Assembly (NCBI GenBank): GCA_017305055.1
Contig: JAFKMZ010000031.1
Location: 1 to 50,004 of the forward strand
DNA: 50,004 nt
Source of the DNA: Lysobacterales bacterium
GTDB lineage: Bacteria; Pseudomonadota; Gammaproteobacteria; Xanthomonadales; Rhodanobacteraceae
Direction: 5' to 3'
Shown: piece after piece, positions 35,515 to 43,789 of the stretch
How positions within the stretch are numbered: position 1 is the stretch's first letter
Layout: every line of letters begins with the position of its first letter
Translations under genes and position numbers: made by a program
Notes under the pieces: model-generated
What the model was told of the DNA's origin: nothing
Seen by the model: the letters and a program-made list of their open reading frames with translations, nothing else
Database searches by the model: none

Positions 35515-36777
35515 ATGGCTGCCTCCCCGCTTCACGGACGTCCCCCGGCCACGTTTGCCGAGCTGCCGTCGTTGCTGGCGGCAGCGCCGCATCGGGTGTT
35601 GTTCCTGGCCGGAACGATCACCGTCCTGCTGAGCATGGCGTGGTGGGCGGTCGAGCTGACGTGGATGTTCGGCATCCCCATGTCGGCATGGCCGCAACCG
35701 ACGATCCCACCGGCTTACGCACACGGCATGCTGCTGCAGTACGGCGTGTTTCCGCTGTTCATGTTCGGCTTCCTGCTGACCACCTTCCCGCGCTGGATGA
35801 ACCAGCCGGCCTTGACCCGCGGACACTACGTGCCGGTGGCCGGGCTGATCTTCGGCGGCTACGTGCTGGCCAACGTGGGCCTGCTGGACCTGACCTGGCT
35901 GCTGCGGCTCGGCTTCGCGCTGATGCTGGCCGGCTACCTGTTCGGCATCTACACCCTGGCCGGTGTGCTGCGCGCCGCCAGCAACCGCATCGACCACGCC
36001 AAGTCCTGCCTGCTGGCACTCTGCCTCGGCGCCCTGGGCCTGCTGCTATTCCTGGTCTACCTGTTCACCGGTCTTGCGGAGTGTGCCGAGCTGGCCATAC
36101 GCATCGGCACGTTCGGGCTGTTGCTGCCGATCTTCTTCACCGTCACCCATCGCATGATGCCGTTCTTCAGCGGCAATGTCGTGCCAGGCTACAAGGTGAT
36201 CCGTCCGCGCTGGAGCCTGCCGGTGGTGTGGGTGTTGCTGCTGGCGCACCTGCTGCTGGATTGGCGCGGGGCACTGGGTTGGTTGTGGATCGTGGATGTG
36301 CCGCTGGCGCTGGTGTTCATCTGGCATGCGCTGCGCTGGCAGCCGTGGAAGGCGATGCATCCGGGACTGCTCGGCGCCCTGCACCTGGCCTTTGCCTGGC
36401 TGCCGATCGCGTTCGTGCTGTTTGCCGTGCAGGATCTGTTGTACCTGCGCACCGGCTCGCTGCCCTTTGTCCGTGCGCCATTGCATGCGCTGGGCATCGG
36501 CTATTTTGGCTCCATGCTGGTGGCCATGGTGACGCGGGTGACGCAAGGGCATTCGGGCCGCCCGCTGGAGATGGGCAAGGTGGCCTGGCTGTGCTTTGCC
36601 CTGCTGCAGGTGGTGGTGCTGCTGCGCCTGTACGCGGAGTTTGGCGGCGGCGACGACTTCAACCCGTATTTCTGGCTGGTCATCGCCGCCTACGGCTGGC
36701 TGGTTGCCTTTGCGCCGTGGGTATTGCGCTCGGCCTGGATCTATCTGACGCCGCGGGTCGACGGCAAGCCGGGCTGA
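35515..36777 (+). CDS. nnrS: NnrS family membrane protein
   Basis: NnrS proteins are haem- and copper-containing inner-membrane proteins linked to nitric oxide tolerance and denitrification. The 420-residue protein has about 12 hydrophobic segments and family histidines and motifs: PAYAHGMLLQYGVFPLFMFG, LLPIFFTVTHRMMPFFSGN, HALGIGYFGSMLVAMVTRV and TQGHSGRPLEMG. It lies downstream of fnr in a low-oxygen gene group. A degenerate FNR-like sequence (TTGGC-CCAG-ATCAT, 35442-35455) lies 60 nt upstream of the start. Confidence 0.9.
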   Translation: MAASPLHGRPPATFAELPSLLAAAPHRVLFLAGTITVLLSMAWWAVELTWMFGIPMSAWPQPTIPPAYAHGMLLQYGVFPLFMFGFLLTTFPRWMNQPALTRGHYVPVAGLIFGGYVLANVGLLDLTWLLRLGFALMLAGYLFGIYTLAGVLRAASNRIDHAKSCLLALCLGALGLLLFLVYLFTGLAECAELAIRIGTFGLLLPIFFTVTHRMMPFFSGNVVPGYKVIRPRWSLPVVWVLLLAHLLLDWRGALGWLWIVDVPLALVFIWHALRWQPWKAMHPGLLGALHLAFAWLPIAFVLFAVQDLLYLRTGSLPFVRAPLHALGIGYFGSMLVAMVTRVTQGHSGRPLEMGKVAWLCFALLQVVVLLRLYAEFGGGDDFNPYFWLVIAAYGWLVAFAPWVLRSAWIYLTPRVDGKPG

Positions 36778-36868
36778 GCCGGCGGCCAAGCCACGTATTC
36801 CGGCGCGGCTGCCGCGCGCCTGGTGCAAAGCGACCGCAGCTTCCATGCAGGCGCTGGCCGTGGGGTGC

Positions 36869-36882
36869 TTGACCCATGTCAG
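36869..36882. promoter_or_regulatory. Possible FNR/Dnr-type box upstream of the small membrane protein gene
   Basis: TTGACCCATGTCAG departs at one base from the symmetric TTGAC-N4-GTCAA form preferred by Dnr-like Crp/Fnr regulators. Centred 61.5 nt before the ATG at 36937, a class II arrangement would give a leader of about 20 nt. The -10 at the expected place (cagact) is weak. Confidence 0.35.
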
Positions 36883-36936
36883 CGCGGTGCCCGGTGCGCG
36901 GGCACAGACTGGTCGGCGGCTTGGTGGGAGTAGGTC

Positions 36937-37374
36937 ATGGTTGCCTGGTATCCATGGATAGAGTTGTTGCACTTGGCTTGTGCGATCGTGTTTGTCGGTG
37001 CGGTGGCGTTCGAGGTGCTGGTGCTGGAAGGGTTGCACAAGCAGTTCGACGTGGCCACGATGCAGCGCATCGAGCAGTCGGTGATGGCGCGCGTCCGGCG
37101 TTTCATGCCGGTGGTGGTGGCCCTGCTGTTCCTGAGCGGCTTCGTGATCTTCGATGTCAGCTGTGACGGGTTGCAGTGCGTGGGGTCGCGCTTTGGCAAC
37201 TGGCTGGTGCTGAAGGTGGTGCTGGCGTTTGGCGTGCTCGGTGTATTCGTCAGCGCGGTGCGGGCATCAAAGCGTGGCAAGATGGATATTTGCCGCTTCC
37301 GCAACACGCATCGCGTGGTGCTGGCCTTGATGGTGGGCATCGTATTCATCGCCAAGACCATGCGTTTCATCTGA
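36937..37374 (+). CDS. Small integral membrane protein (145 aa), CopD-like
   Basis: Four hydrophobic segments are apparent: around residues 5-30 (WIELLHLACAIVFVGAVAF), 55-75 (FMPVVVALLFLSGFVIFDV), 88-106 (WLVLKVVLAFGVLGVFVSA) and 123-140 (HRVVLALMVGIVFIAKTM). Histidines in the first and last segments recall the haem- or copper-binding pattern of CopD/DUF2269-like proteins, but I cannot assign the family securely. A ggtgggag ribosome-binding site precedes the ATG. It lies between nnrS and tpx. Confidence 0.7.
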   Translation: MVAWYPWIELLHLACAIVFVGAVAFEVLVLEGLHKQFDVATMQRIEQSVMARVRRFMPVVVALLFLSGFVIFDVSCDGLQCVGSRFGNWLVLKVVLAFGVLGVFVSAVRASKRGKMDICRFRNTHRVVLALMVGIVFIAKTMRFI

Positions 37375-37401
37375 ACCATACCAACCAAACCGAGGTGCAG
37401 C

Positions 37402-37902
37402 ATGTCGAATGTCACGTTCAAGGGCGAACCAGTCAGCATCAACGGGCAGTTTCCAGCGGTGGGCTCGACCGTACCGGCGTTTCACCTGGTGGGTGGGGAT
37501 CTGTCCGATGTGTCGCTGGCCAAATTCGCCGGCAAGCGCAAGGTGCTGAACATCTTCCCGAGCGTCGACACCGGGGTCTGCGCCGCGTCGGTGCGCCACT
37601 TCAACGAGCTGGCGGGCAAGCTGCAAAACACCGTGGTGCTGTGCATCTCCGCCGACCTGCCATTTGCCCAGGCCCGCTTCTGTGGCGCCGAGGGCCTGGA
37701 CAAGGTGACCATGCTGTCGCTGATGCGCGGCCGGCAATTCCTCAACGACTACGGCGTCGCCCTGGCCAGCGGTCCTCTGGCTGGCCTGGCCGCCCGCGCC
37801 GTGCTGGTATTGGACGCAGACAACAAGGTGCTGCACGCCGAGCTGGTCAGTGAGATCGGCCACGAGCCGAACTACGACGCCGCGCTGAAAGCCCTGGGTT
37901 GA
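37402..37902 (+). CDS. tpx: Thiol peroxidase (Tpx)
   Basis: This atypical two-cysteine peroxiredoxin reduces hydroperoxides using thioredoxin. The peroxidatic cysteine lies in [14 protein letters not shown] and the resolving cysteine in [12 protein letters not shown]; both contexts are diagnostic. [15 protein letters not shown]-type N-terminal residues ([15 protein letters not shown]) and [14 protein letters not shown] complete the family pattern. The length is 166 residues. It is followed by a strong hairpin and converges on the globin gene. Confidence 0.95.
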   Translation: MSNVTFKGEPVSINGQFPAVGSTVPAFHLVGGDLSDVSLAKFAGKRKVLNIFPSVDTGVCAASVRHFNELAGKLQNTVVLCISADLPFAQARFCGAEGLDKVTMLSLMRGRQFLNDYGVALASGPLAGLAARAVLVLDADNKVLHAELVSEIGHEPNYDAALKALG

Positions 37903-37920
37903 GACCGCCCTTCCGGGGCC

Positions 37921-37957
37921 GTGGGAGCCCGCAAGTGGGCTCCCACATGTCGTTTTT
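37921..37957 (+). terminator. Rho-independent terminator of tpx (REP-like hairpin)
   Basis: gtgggagccc (37921-37930) pairs perfectly with gggctcccac (37937-37946) around gcaagt, and a ttttt run follows at 37953-37957. The stem sequence also resembles the interspersed GTGGGAGCCC-type repeats common in pseudomonads and xanthomonads, so it may be a dispersed repeat used as a terminator. Confidence 0.7.
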
Positions 37958-37967
37958 GGCTGGGAGC

Positions 37968-38399
37968 CTAGGTCCCGGGGTCACCCTGGAAGTGGTTGTT
38001 GCCGACGATGCGCAGCGCGGTCCGCCTGCCGTCGTTGCCGATGCCCAGGCCGTAGATCAGGCTGCGACCGATGCGTTCGGCGTAGCCGATCAGTTGAGCG
38101 GCGTGCTCGGCATCCAGTTCCTGGGCACAGATCTCTCGCCACAGCGCCAGCCAGCGGGTGAAATGCCTGGTGTTGATCGGCAACGGGCGGTGTGCCGCCA
38201 TGGGGTTGCCGCGGTAGGTGCCGGCCCGCAAGGCGATGGAGGACCAGAACGAGGTGAGCAGGCGCTTGTGCGCGTCCCAGTCGTGGACCACGGCGTTGAA
38301 CACCGGGCCGATCTCGGGGTCCGCGCGGACGCGCTCGTAGAAGCGGTCGACCAGCCGAGCGATGTCGGGCATGTCCAAGCCGGACGGTGGGCTGCTCAT
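37968..38399 (-). CDS. Group III truncated haemoglobin
   Basis: The 143-residue protein fits the group III truncated globins: LVDRFYERVRADPEIGPVF (helix B/C region), HDWDAHKRLLTSFWSSIAL (helix E), TYRGNPMAAHRPLPINTRHF with the proximal histidine region, and WLALWREICAQ. Such globins are linked to low oxygen and nitrogen-oxide chemistry in bacteria. ATG 38399 (MSSPPSGLDMPDIARL) is chosen for length. It lies downstream of azurin on the same strand beyond a hairpin, within the NO/low-oxygen gene group. Confidence 0.87.
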   Translation of the reverse strand: MSSPPSGLDMPDIARLVDRFYERVRADPEIGPVFNAVVHDWDAHKRLLTSFWSSIALRAGTYRGNPMAAHRPLPINTRHFTRWLALWREICAQELDAEHAAQLIGYAERIGRSLIYGLGIGNDGRRTALRIVGNNHFQGDPGT

Positions 38400-38435
38400 G
38401 GCGGATGCGGTACCTGTGTCGGGATGTGGGAAACG

Positions 38436-38467
38436 CATGCGCCCGGCCATGCCTGGCCGGGCGCATG
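38436..38467 (-). terminator. Terminator of the azurin gene
   Basis: A perfect 13-bp stem (38436-38448 with 38455-38467, arm catgcgcccggcc) surrounds a six-base loop, 20 nt downstream of the azurin stop. In the direction of transcription it is followed by cgttt, so the T-tract is short. It may attenuate rather than fully separate transcription of azurin and the globin. Confidence 0.65.
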
Positions 38468-38487
38468 ATGGGCGTGCCGTGGAGCGG

Positions 38488-38937
38488 TCAGCTGCCGATG
38501 CTGAGTGTCCCGTGCATCAGCGCGGCGTGGCCCGGGAAGGTGCAGATGTATGCATAGGTCTCGCCCTTCTTCAGTTTGGCCACGTCGAACGTGGTGGTAT
38601 CGGACTCACCGCCACCGATCAGCTTGGTGTGGGCGATGATCCGGGCGTCGTTTGGCTTCTCGTAGCTGTTGGCCGCACCAGCCTTCAGGCCGTCGGCAAT
38701 CACGCCGTCCTTGTCGTTGCTGTGGGTGAGCACCCAGTTGTGGCCCATGGCGGCCTTCGGCAGCTTGCCGACGTGTTTCAGGGTGACCGAAAAGGTCTTG
38801 CAGGTACTGGGCACGGTGATCGTCTTCTTGTTGAACTGCATGGCGTCGTTGCCTTCGATCGTCGTGGCGCACTCGGCGGCGAGCAGCGGCGTGGACAGCA
38901 GGCACAACAGGGCAATGGCGAAAAGCTTGCGCATCAT
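38488..38937 (-). CDS. azu: Azurin
   Basis: Azurin is a periplasmic type I copper protein that carries electrons to nitrite reductase or oxidases. A signal peptide ([20 protein letters not shown]) is followed by mature AEC. C23 and C46 correspond to the C3-C26 disulphide. Copper ligands are H66 (MGHNWVL) and the C, H and M of [14 protein letters not shown]. The mature length of 129 residues matches Pseudomonas azurin. aggag lies nine bases before ATG 38937. The location with Fnr, NnrS and ferredoxin suggests anaerobic induction. Confidence 0.95.
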   Translation of the reverse strand: MMRKLFAIALLCLLSTPLLAAECATTIEGNDAMQFNKKTITVPSTCKTFSVTLKHVGKLPKAAMGHNWVLTHSNDKDGVIADGLKAGAANSYEKPNDARIIAHTKLIGGGESDTTTFDVAKLKKGETYAYICTFPGHAALMHGTLSIGS

Positions 38938-39006
38938 GGACGGAATCTCCTGTAAACCGATGAATGGACTGCAGAGGTATTCTGCGGTGCGACCCGTGAC
39001 ATCATC

Positions 39007-39020
39007 CTGACCTGCATCAG
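39007..39020. promoter_or_regulatory. Degenerate FNR-like site upstream of azurin
   Basis: CTGACCTGCATCAG matches the FNR consensus at seven of ten positions and is itself nearly symmetric. If centred at -41.5 for the minus-strand azurin gene, the -10 hexamer would read CAGAAT (four of six) with a leader of about 35 nt. fdxA lies in the other direction. Confidence 0.3.
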
Positions 39021-39175
39021 TCGGCGCCTGTGACGTGTTGCCGCAGCTTGGCTCGGCCGGCCGCGTGTGACACGATGCGCAGCCTGGCGGGAGCGTGCCG
39101 GGGTGACGTGGATCAGCACGGCGCGGCCCTGTCTGCCGAACACTGATGTGCGACGATCCACGTGGAGGAAGGCCT

Positions 39176-39505
39176 GTGACCCACGTAGTCACCGACAATT
39201 GCGTCAACTGCAAGTACACCGATTGCGTGGAGGTGTGTCCGGTCGACTGCTTCCACGCCGGGCCGAATTTCCTGGTCATCGACCCGGAAGAGTGCATCGA
39301 CTGCACACTGTGCGTGGAGGAGTGTCCGGTCAACGCCATCTATGCGGACATGGACGTGCCGGCCGGGCAGGAAATCTACCTGTCGATCAACGCCGAGCTC
39401 GCGCCGGACTGGCCGGTGCTGACCAGCAAGATCCCCGAGCTGCCGGACGCCGCGAAGTGGGATGGTGTGCCGGACAAGCTGCCGCTGCTGAAGCGCCAAC
39501 TGTAG
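39176..39505 (+). CDS. fdxA: 7Fe ferredoxin FdxA
   Basis: The 109-residue protein begins [20 protein letters not shown] and has a second cluster motif [12 protein letters not shown], the arrangement of [3Fe-4S][4Fe-4S] seven-iron ferredoxins. The long C-terminal tail ([18 protein letters not shown]) is standard for FdxA. The start is the GTG at 39176, with ggaggaa six bases upstream; no suitable ATG exists. It probably serves as an electron carrier in low-oxygen metabolism. Confidence 0.93.
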   Translation: MTHVVTDNCVNCKYTDCVEVCPVDCFHAGPNFLVIDPEECIDCTLCVEECPVNAIYADMDVPAGQEIYLSINAELAPDWPVLTSKIPELPDAAKWDGVPDKLPLLKRQL

Positions 39506-39581
39506 GACGTCCGAGGCGCACCGGTTTCCGGGCCCTGCGGCGCGATCGCCGCGGAGCCCGGAGCTGCAGGCAGGCCGATTC

Positions 39582-40595
39582 CTAGCGGACCGCCATCCAG
39601 GTCACGGCCAGGTCGAGCATGCGGTTCGAGAAGCCCCATTCGTTGTCGTACCAGCTGAGTACCTTGACGAAGGTGCCTTCCATGACCCGGGTCTGCGTCG
39701 CGTCGAAGATCGACGACGCCGGGTTGTGGTTGAAGTCGCTCGACACCAGCGGCTGCGTGTTGACCTCGATGATGCCCTTCATCGCGCCGTTCGCGGCTGC
39801 CTCGACGACGCGGTTGATTTCATCCTTGCTGGTGGCGCGCTTGGCGACGAAGGTGAGGTCCACGACCGAGACGTTGATCGTCGGCACGCGCATGGAGAAG
39901 CCGTCCAGCTTGCCGTTCAAGTTGGGCAGTACCAGGCCGACGGCAGACGCCGCACCGGTCTTGGTCGGGATCTGGTTCATGGTGGCCGAGCGCGCGCGGC
40001 GCAGATCCGAGTGATAGACGTCGGTGAGCACCTGATCGTTGGTGTAGGCATGGATCGTGGTCATCAGGCCGTGCACGATGCCCACTTCGGCATCCAGCAC
40101 CTTGGCCAGCGGTGCCAGGCAATTGGTGGTGCAGCTGGCGTTGGAGATCACCTGGTGCTGTGCGCTGAGCCGGTCGGTGTTCACCCCGCACACGAAGGTG
40201 CCGTCGATGTCGTCGTCGCCTGGCGCGGAGATGATCACCTTCTTGGCACCGGCCGCGAGATGCGCGCCGCCCTTGGTCTTGCTGCGGAACAGGCCGGTGC
40301 ACTCCAGCACCACATCGACACCGAGCTCACGCCACGGCAACTTGCTCGGGTCACGCTCGGCGCAGACCTTGATCTTGTCGCCATTGACGACGATGAACCC
40401 GTCCTCGGCGCTGACCGTGCCAGGGAACCTGCCCTGCGCGGTGTCGTACTGGGTAAGGTGGGCGTTGGTCTGGGCATCGCCCAGATCATTGATCGCGACG
40501 ATCTGCAGTTCCTGGGTACGGCCGGCTTCGTACAAGGCCCGCAGGATGTTGCGGCCGATACGGCCGTAACCGTTGATGGCGACTTTGATGGCCAT
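39582..40595 (-). CDS. gap: Glyceraldehyde-3-phosphate dehydrogenase
   Basis: It oxidises glyceraldehyde 3-phosphate to 1,3-bisphosphoglycerate with NAD. The Rossmann start [19 protein letters not shown], the catalytic cysteine in [13 protein letters not shown], and the substrate region STGA-type loop replaced by the usual [14 protein letters not shown] are visible. The length is 337 residues from ATG 40595, which has ggagga nine bases upstream. A 7-bp hairpin (40626-40644, gagccgc/gcggctc) lies in the probable leader. Confidence 0.94.
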   Translation of the reverse strand: MAIKVAINGYGRIGRNILRALYEAGRTQELQIVAINDLGDAQTNAHLTQYDTAQGRFPGTVSAEDGFIVVNGDKIKVCAERDPSKLPWRELGVDVVLECTGLFRSKTKGGAHLAAGAKKVIISAPGDDDIDGTFVCGVNTDRLSAQHQVISNASCTTNCLAPLAKVLDAEVGIVHGLMTTIHAYTNDQVLTDVYHSDLRRARSATMNQIPTKTGAASAVGLVLPNLNGKLDGFSMRVPTINVSVVDLTFVAKRATSKDEINRVVEAAANGAMKGIIEVNTQPLVSSDFNHNPASSIFDATQTRVMEGTFVKVLSWYDNEWGFSNRMLDLAVTWMAVR

Positions 40596-40818
40596 GAAGC
40601 GACGTCCTCCGATTGGGAATGCATCGAGCCGCGTCGTGCGGCTCACAGTCCCGTGATTTTAGCGGCAAAGCGGGCGGCTTACCCGTCGCCTGGCTGAGCG
40701 GCGCGGCGGCGCACGCGATTACATGGTGGGCGGCATGCGGTTTTCTGTCGCATGGACACCATGCCATCATGCACGGGCGGTTGCGGCGGGGTCGTCCGGC
40801 GCGGAGAGAGGGGCGGAG

Positions 40819-41694
40819 ATGCGGGGTGTCGCTCGGCTGGGTACGGTCCTGCTGGCTTGTACGTTGGCGTGGCCGGTGCAGGCCTGGGGCCCGTTGGGAC
40901 ACGCCATCATTGCCCAGCTCGCGCAGCGGCAGCTGGGCGCAGACGCCCACGCCGAGGTGCTGCGCCTGTTGGCCGCAACGCATGCGGAAAGTCTGGCGGC
41001 GGTATCCAGTTGGGCCGATGCAATCCAGGACGACCCCGCCGAGCGGGCCCTGTGGCAACGCACGCGGCGGCAGCATTACGTGGACTTTCGCGACCCGACC
41101 TGTGAGTTTGAGCCGGCACTCGATTGTCGCGGCGGGCAGTGCGTGGTGGCCGGCATCGAGCATTACGTCGCGGTGCTGGCCGACCGCAGCCAAAGCGATG
41201 CGGCCCGCGCCGAGGCGCTGAAGTTCGTCGTGCACTTCGTCGGCGACATCCACCAGCCCCTGCATGCCGGCTATCGCGACGATCGTGGGGGCAACACCTG
41301 GCAAGTGCGCTTCGACGGGCGCGGCAGCAACCTGCATCGGGTATGGGACTCTGGGCTGTTGGCGAGCCGGGGGCTGGCGGCGCCGGCCTATGCGCGCCTG
41401 CTCGAGGCCCAGCCCGAGGCGCAGCCGCAAGCTGTGGCCGGTGCCGATGCCGCGGCCTACGCGCGCTGGGCCGAGGAATCGTGCCGGATCACGGCGGGCC
41501 CGGGCTTTTATCCGCAGACGCGCCGCATCGGCGCGGGCTATGTGCGCGCCGAGCGGCCAGTGGCCGAACAACGCTTGCGCCTGGCTGGCCGGCGCCTGGC
41601 CGCGATCCTCGACGCCGCCTTGGTGAACGACATGCCGCGCCGGTACCAGCACCCGCCGTCGGGCCGCTTGCGTTCCCACCGCCCCAGCTCCTAG
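40819..41694 (+). CDS. S1/P1-type zinc nuclease, secreted
   Basis: The 291-residue protein has a signal peptide (RLGTVLLACTLAWPVQA) after which the mature chain starts WGPLGH; in S1/P1 nucleases the N-terminal tryptophan is itself a zinc ligand. Further ligands are in SWADAIQDD, QHYVDFRD, FVVHFVGDIHQPLHAG and NLHRVWDSG. These enzymes degrade single-stranded DNA and RNA outside the cytoplasm, with phosphate or nucleoside scavenging as the likely role. A purine-rich ribosome-binding site precedes ATG 40819. Confidence 0.9.
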   Translation: MRGVARLGTVLLACTLAWPVQAWGPLGHAIIAQLAQRQLGADAHAEVLRLLAATHAESLAAVSSWADAIQDDPAERALWQRTRRQHYVDFRDPTCEFEPALDCRGGQCVVAGIEHYVAVLADRSQSDAARAEALKFVVHFVGDIHQPLHAGYRDDRGGNTWQVRFDGRGSNLHRVWDSGLLASRGLAAPAYARLLEAQPEAQPQAVAGADAAAYARWAEESCRITAGPGFYPQTRRIGAGYVRAERPVAEQRLRLAGRRLAAILDAALVNDMPRRYQHPPSGRLRSHRPSS

Positions 41695-41703
41695 GCTCGT
41701 GTG

Positions 41704-43130
41704 ATGTCCGAAGCATCCCGCCGCACCAAGATCGTCGCCACGCTCGGGCCCGCCACCGACACCCCAGGCATGCTGGAGAAGCTGCTGGTGGCCGGTGTCG
41801 ATGTGGTGCGCCTGAACCTCTCCCACGGGACGGCCGACGAACATCGGGCGCGTGCCGAGGCGGTGCGCGGCATCCGCGAGCGGCTGGGGCGCGAGGTCGG
41901 TGTGCTGGCCGACCTGCAGGGGCCGAAGATCCGCATCGAGACCTTCGCCGAGGGCGCGGTGGAGCTGGTCGAGGGCGAGCCCTTCGTGCTCGATTGCCGG
42001 CCGGACGCGTCGGTTGGCGACCAGCACCGCGTCGGCGTGAGTTACGTGGGCCTGCCGGGTGACGTTGGCGTCGGCGACGTGCTGCTGCTCGACGACGGGC
42101 TGATTTCGCTGACCGTGCGCGAAGTGGCCGGCGCCGAGGTGCGCTGCTGAACCGCCAGGGCGGGGGCTTGTCCGTCGCCGCACTGTCCGACAAGGACAAG
42201 CACGACATCCGCCTGGCGGCCGGGATTGGCGCGGACTTCCTGGCCGTGTCGTTCGTACGCTCGGCCGAGGACATGCATCTGGCGCGGCGTCTCCTGCGCG
42301 AGGCCGGCGGCGGCGCTGCGCTGGTGGCCAAGATTGAACGGGCCGACGCCATTCCGGTGCTGGGGGAGATCATCGCTGCTTCCGACGTGGTCATGGTGGC
42401 ACGCGGCGACCTGGGGGTGGAGATCGGCTATGCCGAGTTGCCAGGCCTGCAGAAGAAGATCATCCGCGAGGCCGTGCGCGGCAACCGCGCGGTGATCACC
42501 GCCACGCAAATGCTGCAGTCGATGGTGCACGCGCCTATTCCGACCCGGGCCGAGGTGCTGGATGTCGCCAATGCCGTCATCGACGGCACCGATGCGGTGA
42601 TGCTGTCGGAGGAGTCGGCTGCGGGCGAGCATCCGGACAAGGCCGTGGCGGCGCTGCGCGACATCTGCCTGGCCGCGGAGCACCAGTTCGAGTCGAAGAG
42701 CGATTTCACCACCGCCGGCCCCCAGCTGGATCGCACCGACCAGGCCATTGCCCTGGCGGCGATGGTGCTGGCCGGCGAAGTCGACGTGCGCGGCATCGTC
42801 GCCCTGACCGAGTCGGGCGCCACCGCACAATGGCTGTCGCGCTACCGCAGCGCCATCCCGATCTACGCCTTGTCGCCATTCCCCGAGGCCCGGCGACGCA
42901 TGCTGCTGCTGCGTGACGTGCAGCCGGTCGCGTTCAGCCACGAGGGGCAGAATTCCGCCGCCACCGCCCGTGCCGCGGTGCAGCAGCTGTTTGCCCAGGG
43001 TTTGCTGGCCGAGGGTGATCGCGTCATCCTGACGCACGGCGACCGCGTGGGCCTGGGTGGGGGCACCAACACCCTGAAGCTGCTGGCCGTCGGCACCGGG
43101 GGCATGGTCGAGAGCCTGCGCGACCTGTAG
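41704..43130 (+). pseudogene. pyk: Pyruvate kinase, interrupted by a frame-breaking deletion
   Basis: The N-terminal part (41704-42150) has RRTKIVATLGPATDT, VVRLNLSHG, LADLQGPKIRIETF and LLLDDGLISLTV, but stops at TGA after EVRC. The rest continues in another frame from about 42147 (LNRQGGGLSVAALSDKDKHDI) through VAKIERADAIPVLGEII, VARGDLGVEIG, ITATQMLQSM and LSEESAAGE to 43130. In other pyruvate kinases about 13 residues, including the conserved GG-x-L and K-G of the domain B/A junction, lie between these parts. Here the two frames abut with one base shared, so a net loss of about 40 nt fits. A TTG at 42168 could start a fragment, but that would lack domain B. Sequencing error cannot be excluded. 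Confidence 0.82.
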
Positions 43131-43212
43131 CCGTTCGCCGCGCGGCGGTTCACGTCCTGGCAACTGTTGTTGTCTACACTTCGAGCGTATCCCTATCGAA
43201 CCGGAGTCCGCC

Positions 43213-43653
43213 ATGAAATCGATCTCGTCGCTGGCCAGGCAGGTGATCGTGCTGGCCTTGGCCTTGGGCTGCGTGGCCCCGTTGTTTGCGCAGTCACGCA
43301 AGATCAACGAGGCCAACCTCTACCGCTACTGGATCCTGCTCAATCGCTCGGTGACGCTGGAGGCGCCAAACAGTGGGCACAACCTGATGACCCCGGGCTG
43401 CGCGACGGTGACCTACATGGTGGGTTCGGACGGCATTCCGCGCGACGTGCAGCTGGCCAAGGTGGTGCCGCAAAGTGACCTCGGCAGCATCGCCACCAAC
43501 GCGGTCAAGCAGTTCCGCTATGGTCCGTCGCTGACCAATGGCAAGCGCGAGCCGGTGTCGACCTATTACGTAGTGCCGTTCAACTCGCCGGACGATCCTG
43601 CCGCCCGCAAGAAGCTGATGGAGCCCTGCCAGCTGTCCGGCTATCCCGAATGA
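43213..43653 (+). CDS. Secreted protein with TonB C-terminal-like domain
   Basis: The 146-residue protein has a signal peptide (ISSLARQVIVLALALGCVAPLFA) and then a single domain resembling the TonB C-terminus: CATVTYMVGSDGIPRDVQLAKVVP followed by IATNAVKQFRYGPSLTNGKREPV. There is no membrane anchor or proline-rich spacer, so it is not a working TonB itself. Such free-standing domains are common in Xanthomonadaceae and their role is unknown. It lies between pyk and fba. Confidence 0.75.
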   Translation: MKSISSLARQVIVLALALGCVAPLFAQSRKINEANLYRYWILLNRSVTLEAPNSGHNLMTPGCATVTYMVGSDGIPRDVQLAKVVPQSDLGSIATNAVKQFRYGPSLTNGKREPVSTYYVVPFNSPDDPAARKKLMEPCQLSGYPE

Positions 43654-43703
43654 TGCCGGACGCAGTCCGGGCAGCAGGCTGCCAAATACAGCGGGAACTG
43701 GCC

Positions 43704-43709
43704 TATAAT
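43704..43709 (+). promoter_or_regulatory. Consensus -10 element of the fba promoter
   Basis: An exact TATAAT lies 80 nt before the fba ATG. A poor -35 candidate (ctgcca, 43679-43684) lies 19 bp upstream. The predicted start near 43716 would give a leader of about 75 nt. Confidence 0.5.
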
Positions 43710-43789
43710 CACGGGTTTCAATGACGCGGGCGGTCTCCGCCGCGGCAACCACTGTCGGCGCGCGCAGCGCACCCCCGAGCGGAGTTCCC

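Noticed and set aside
42168-43130. A separate functional short pyruvate kinase starting at TTG 42168
   Set aside because: It would lack the N-terminal catalytic segment and domain B, both encoded just upstream in another frame, so it is a fragment of one broken gene.
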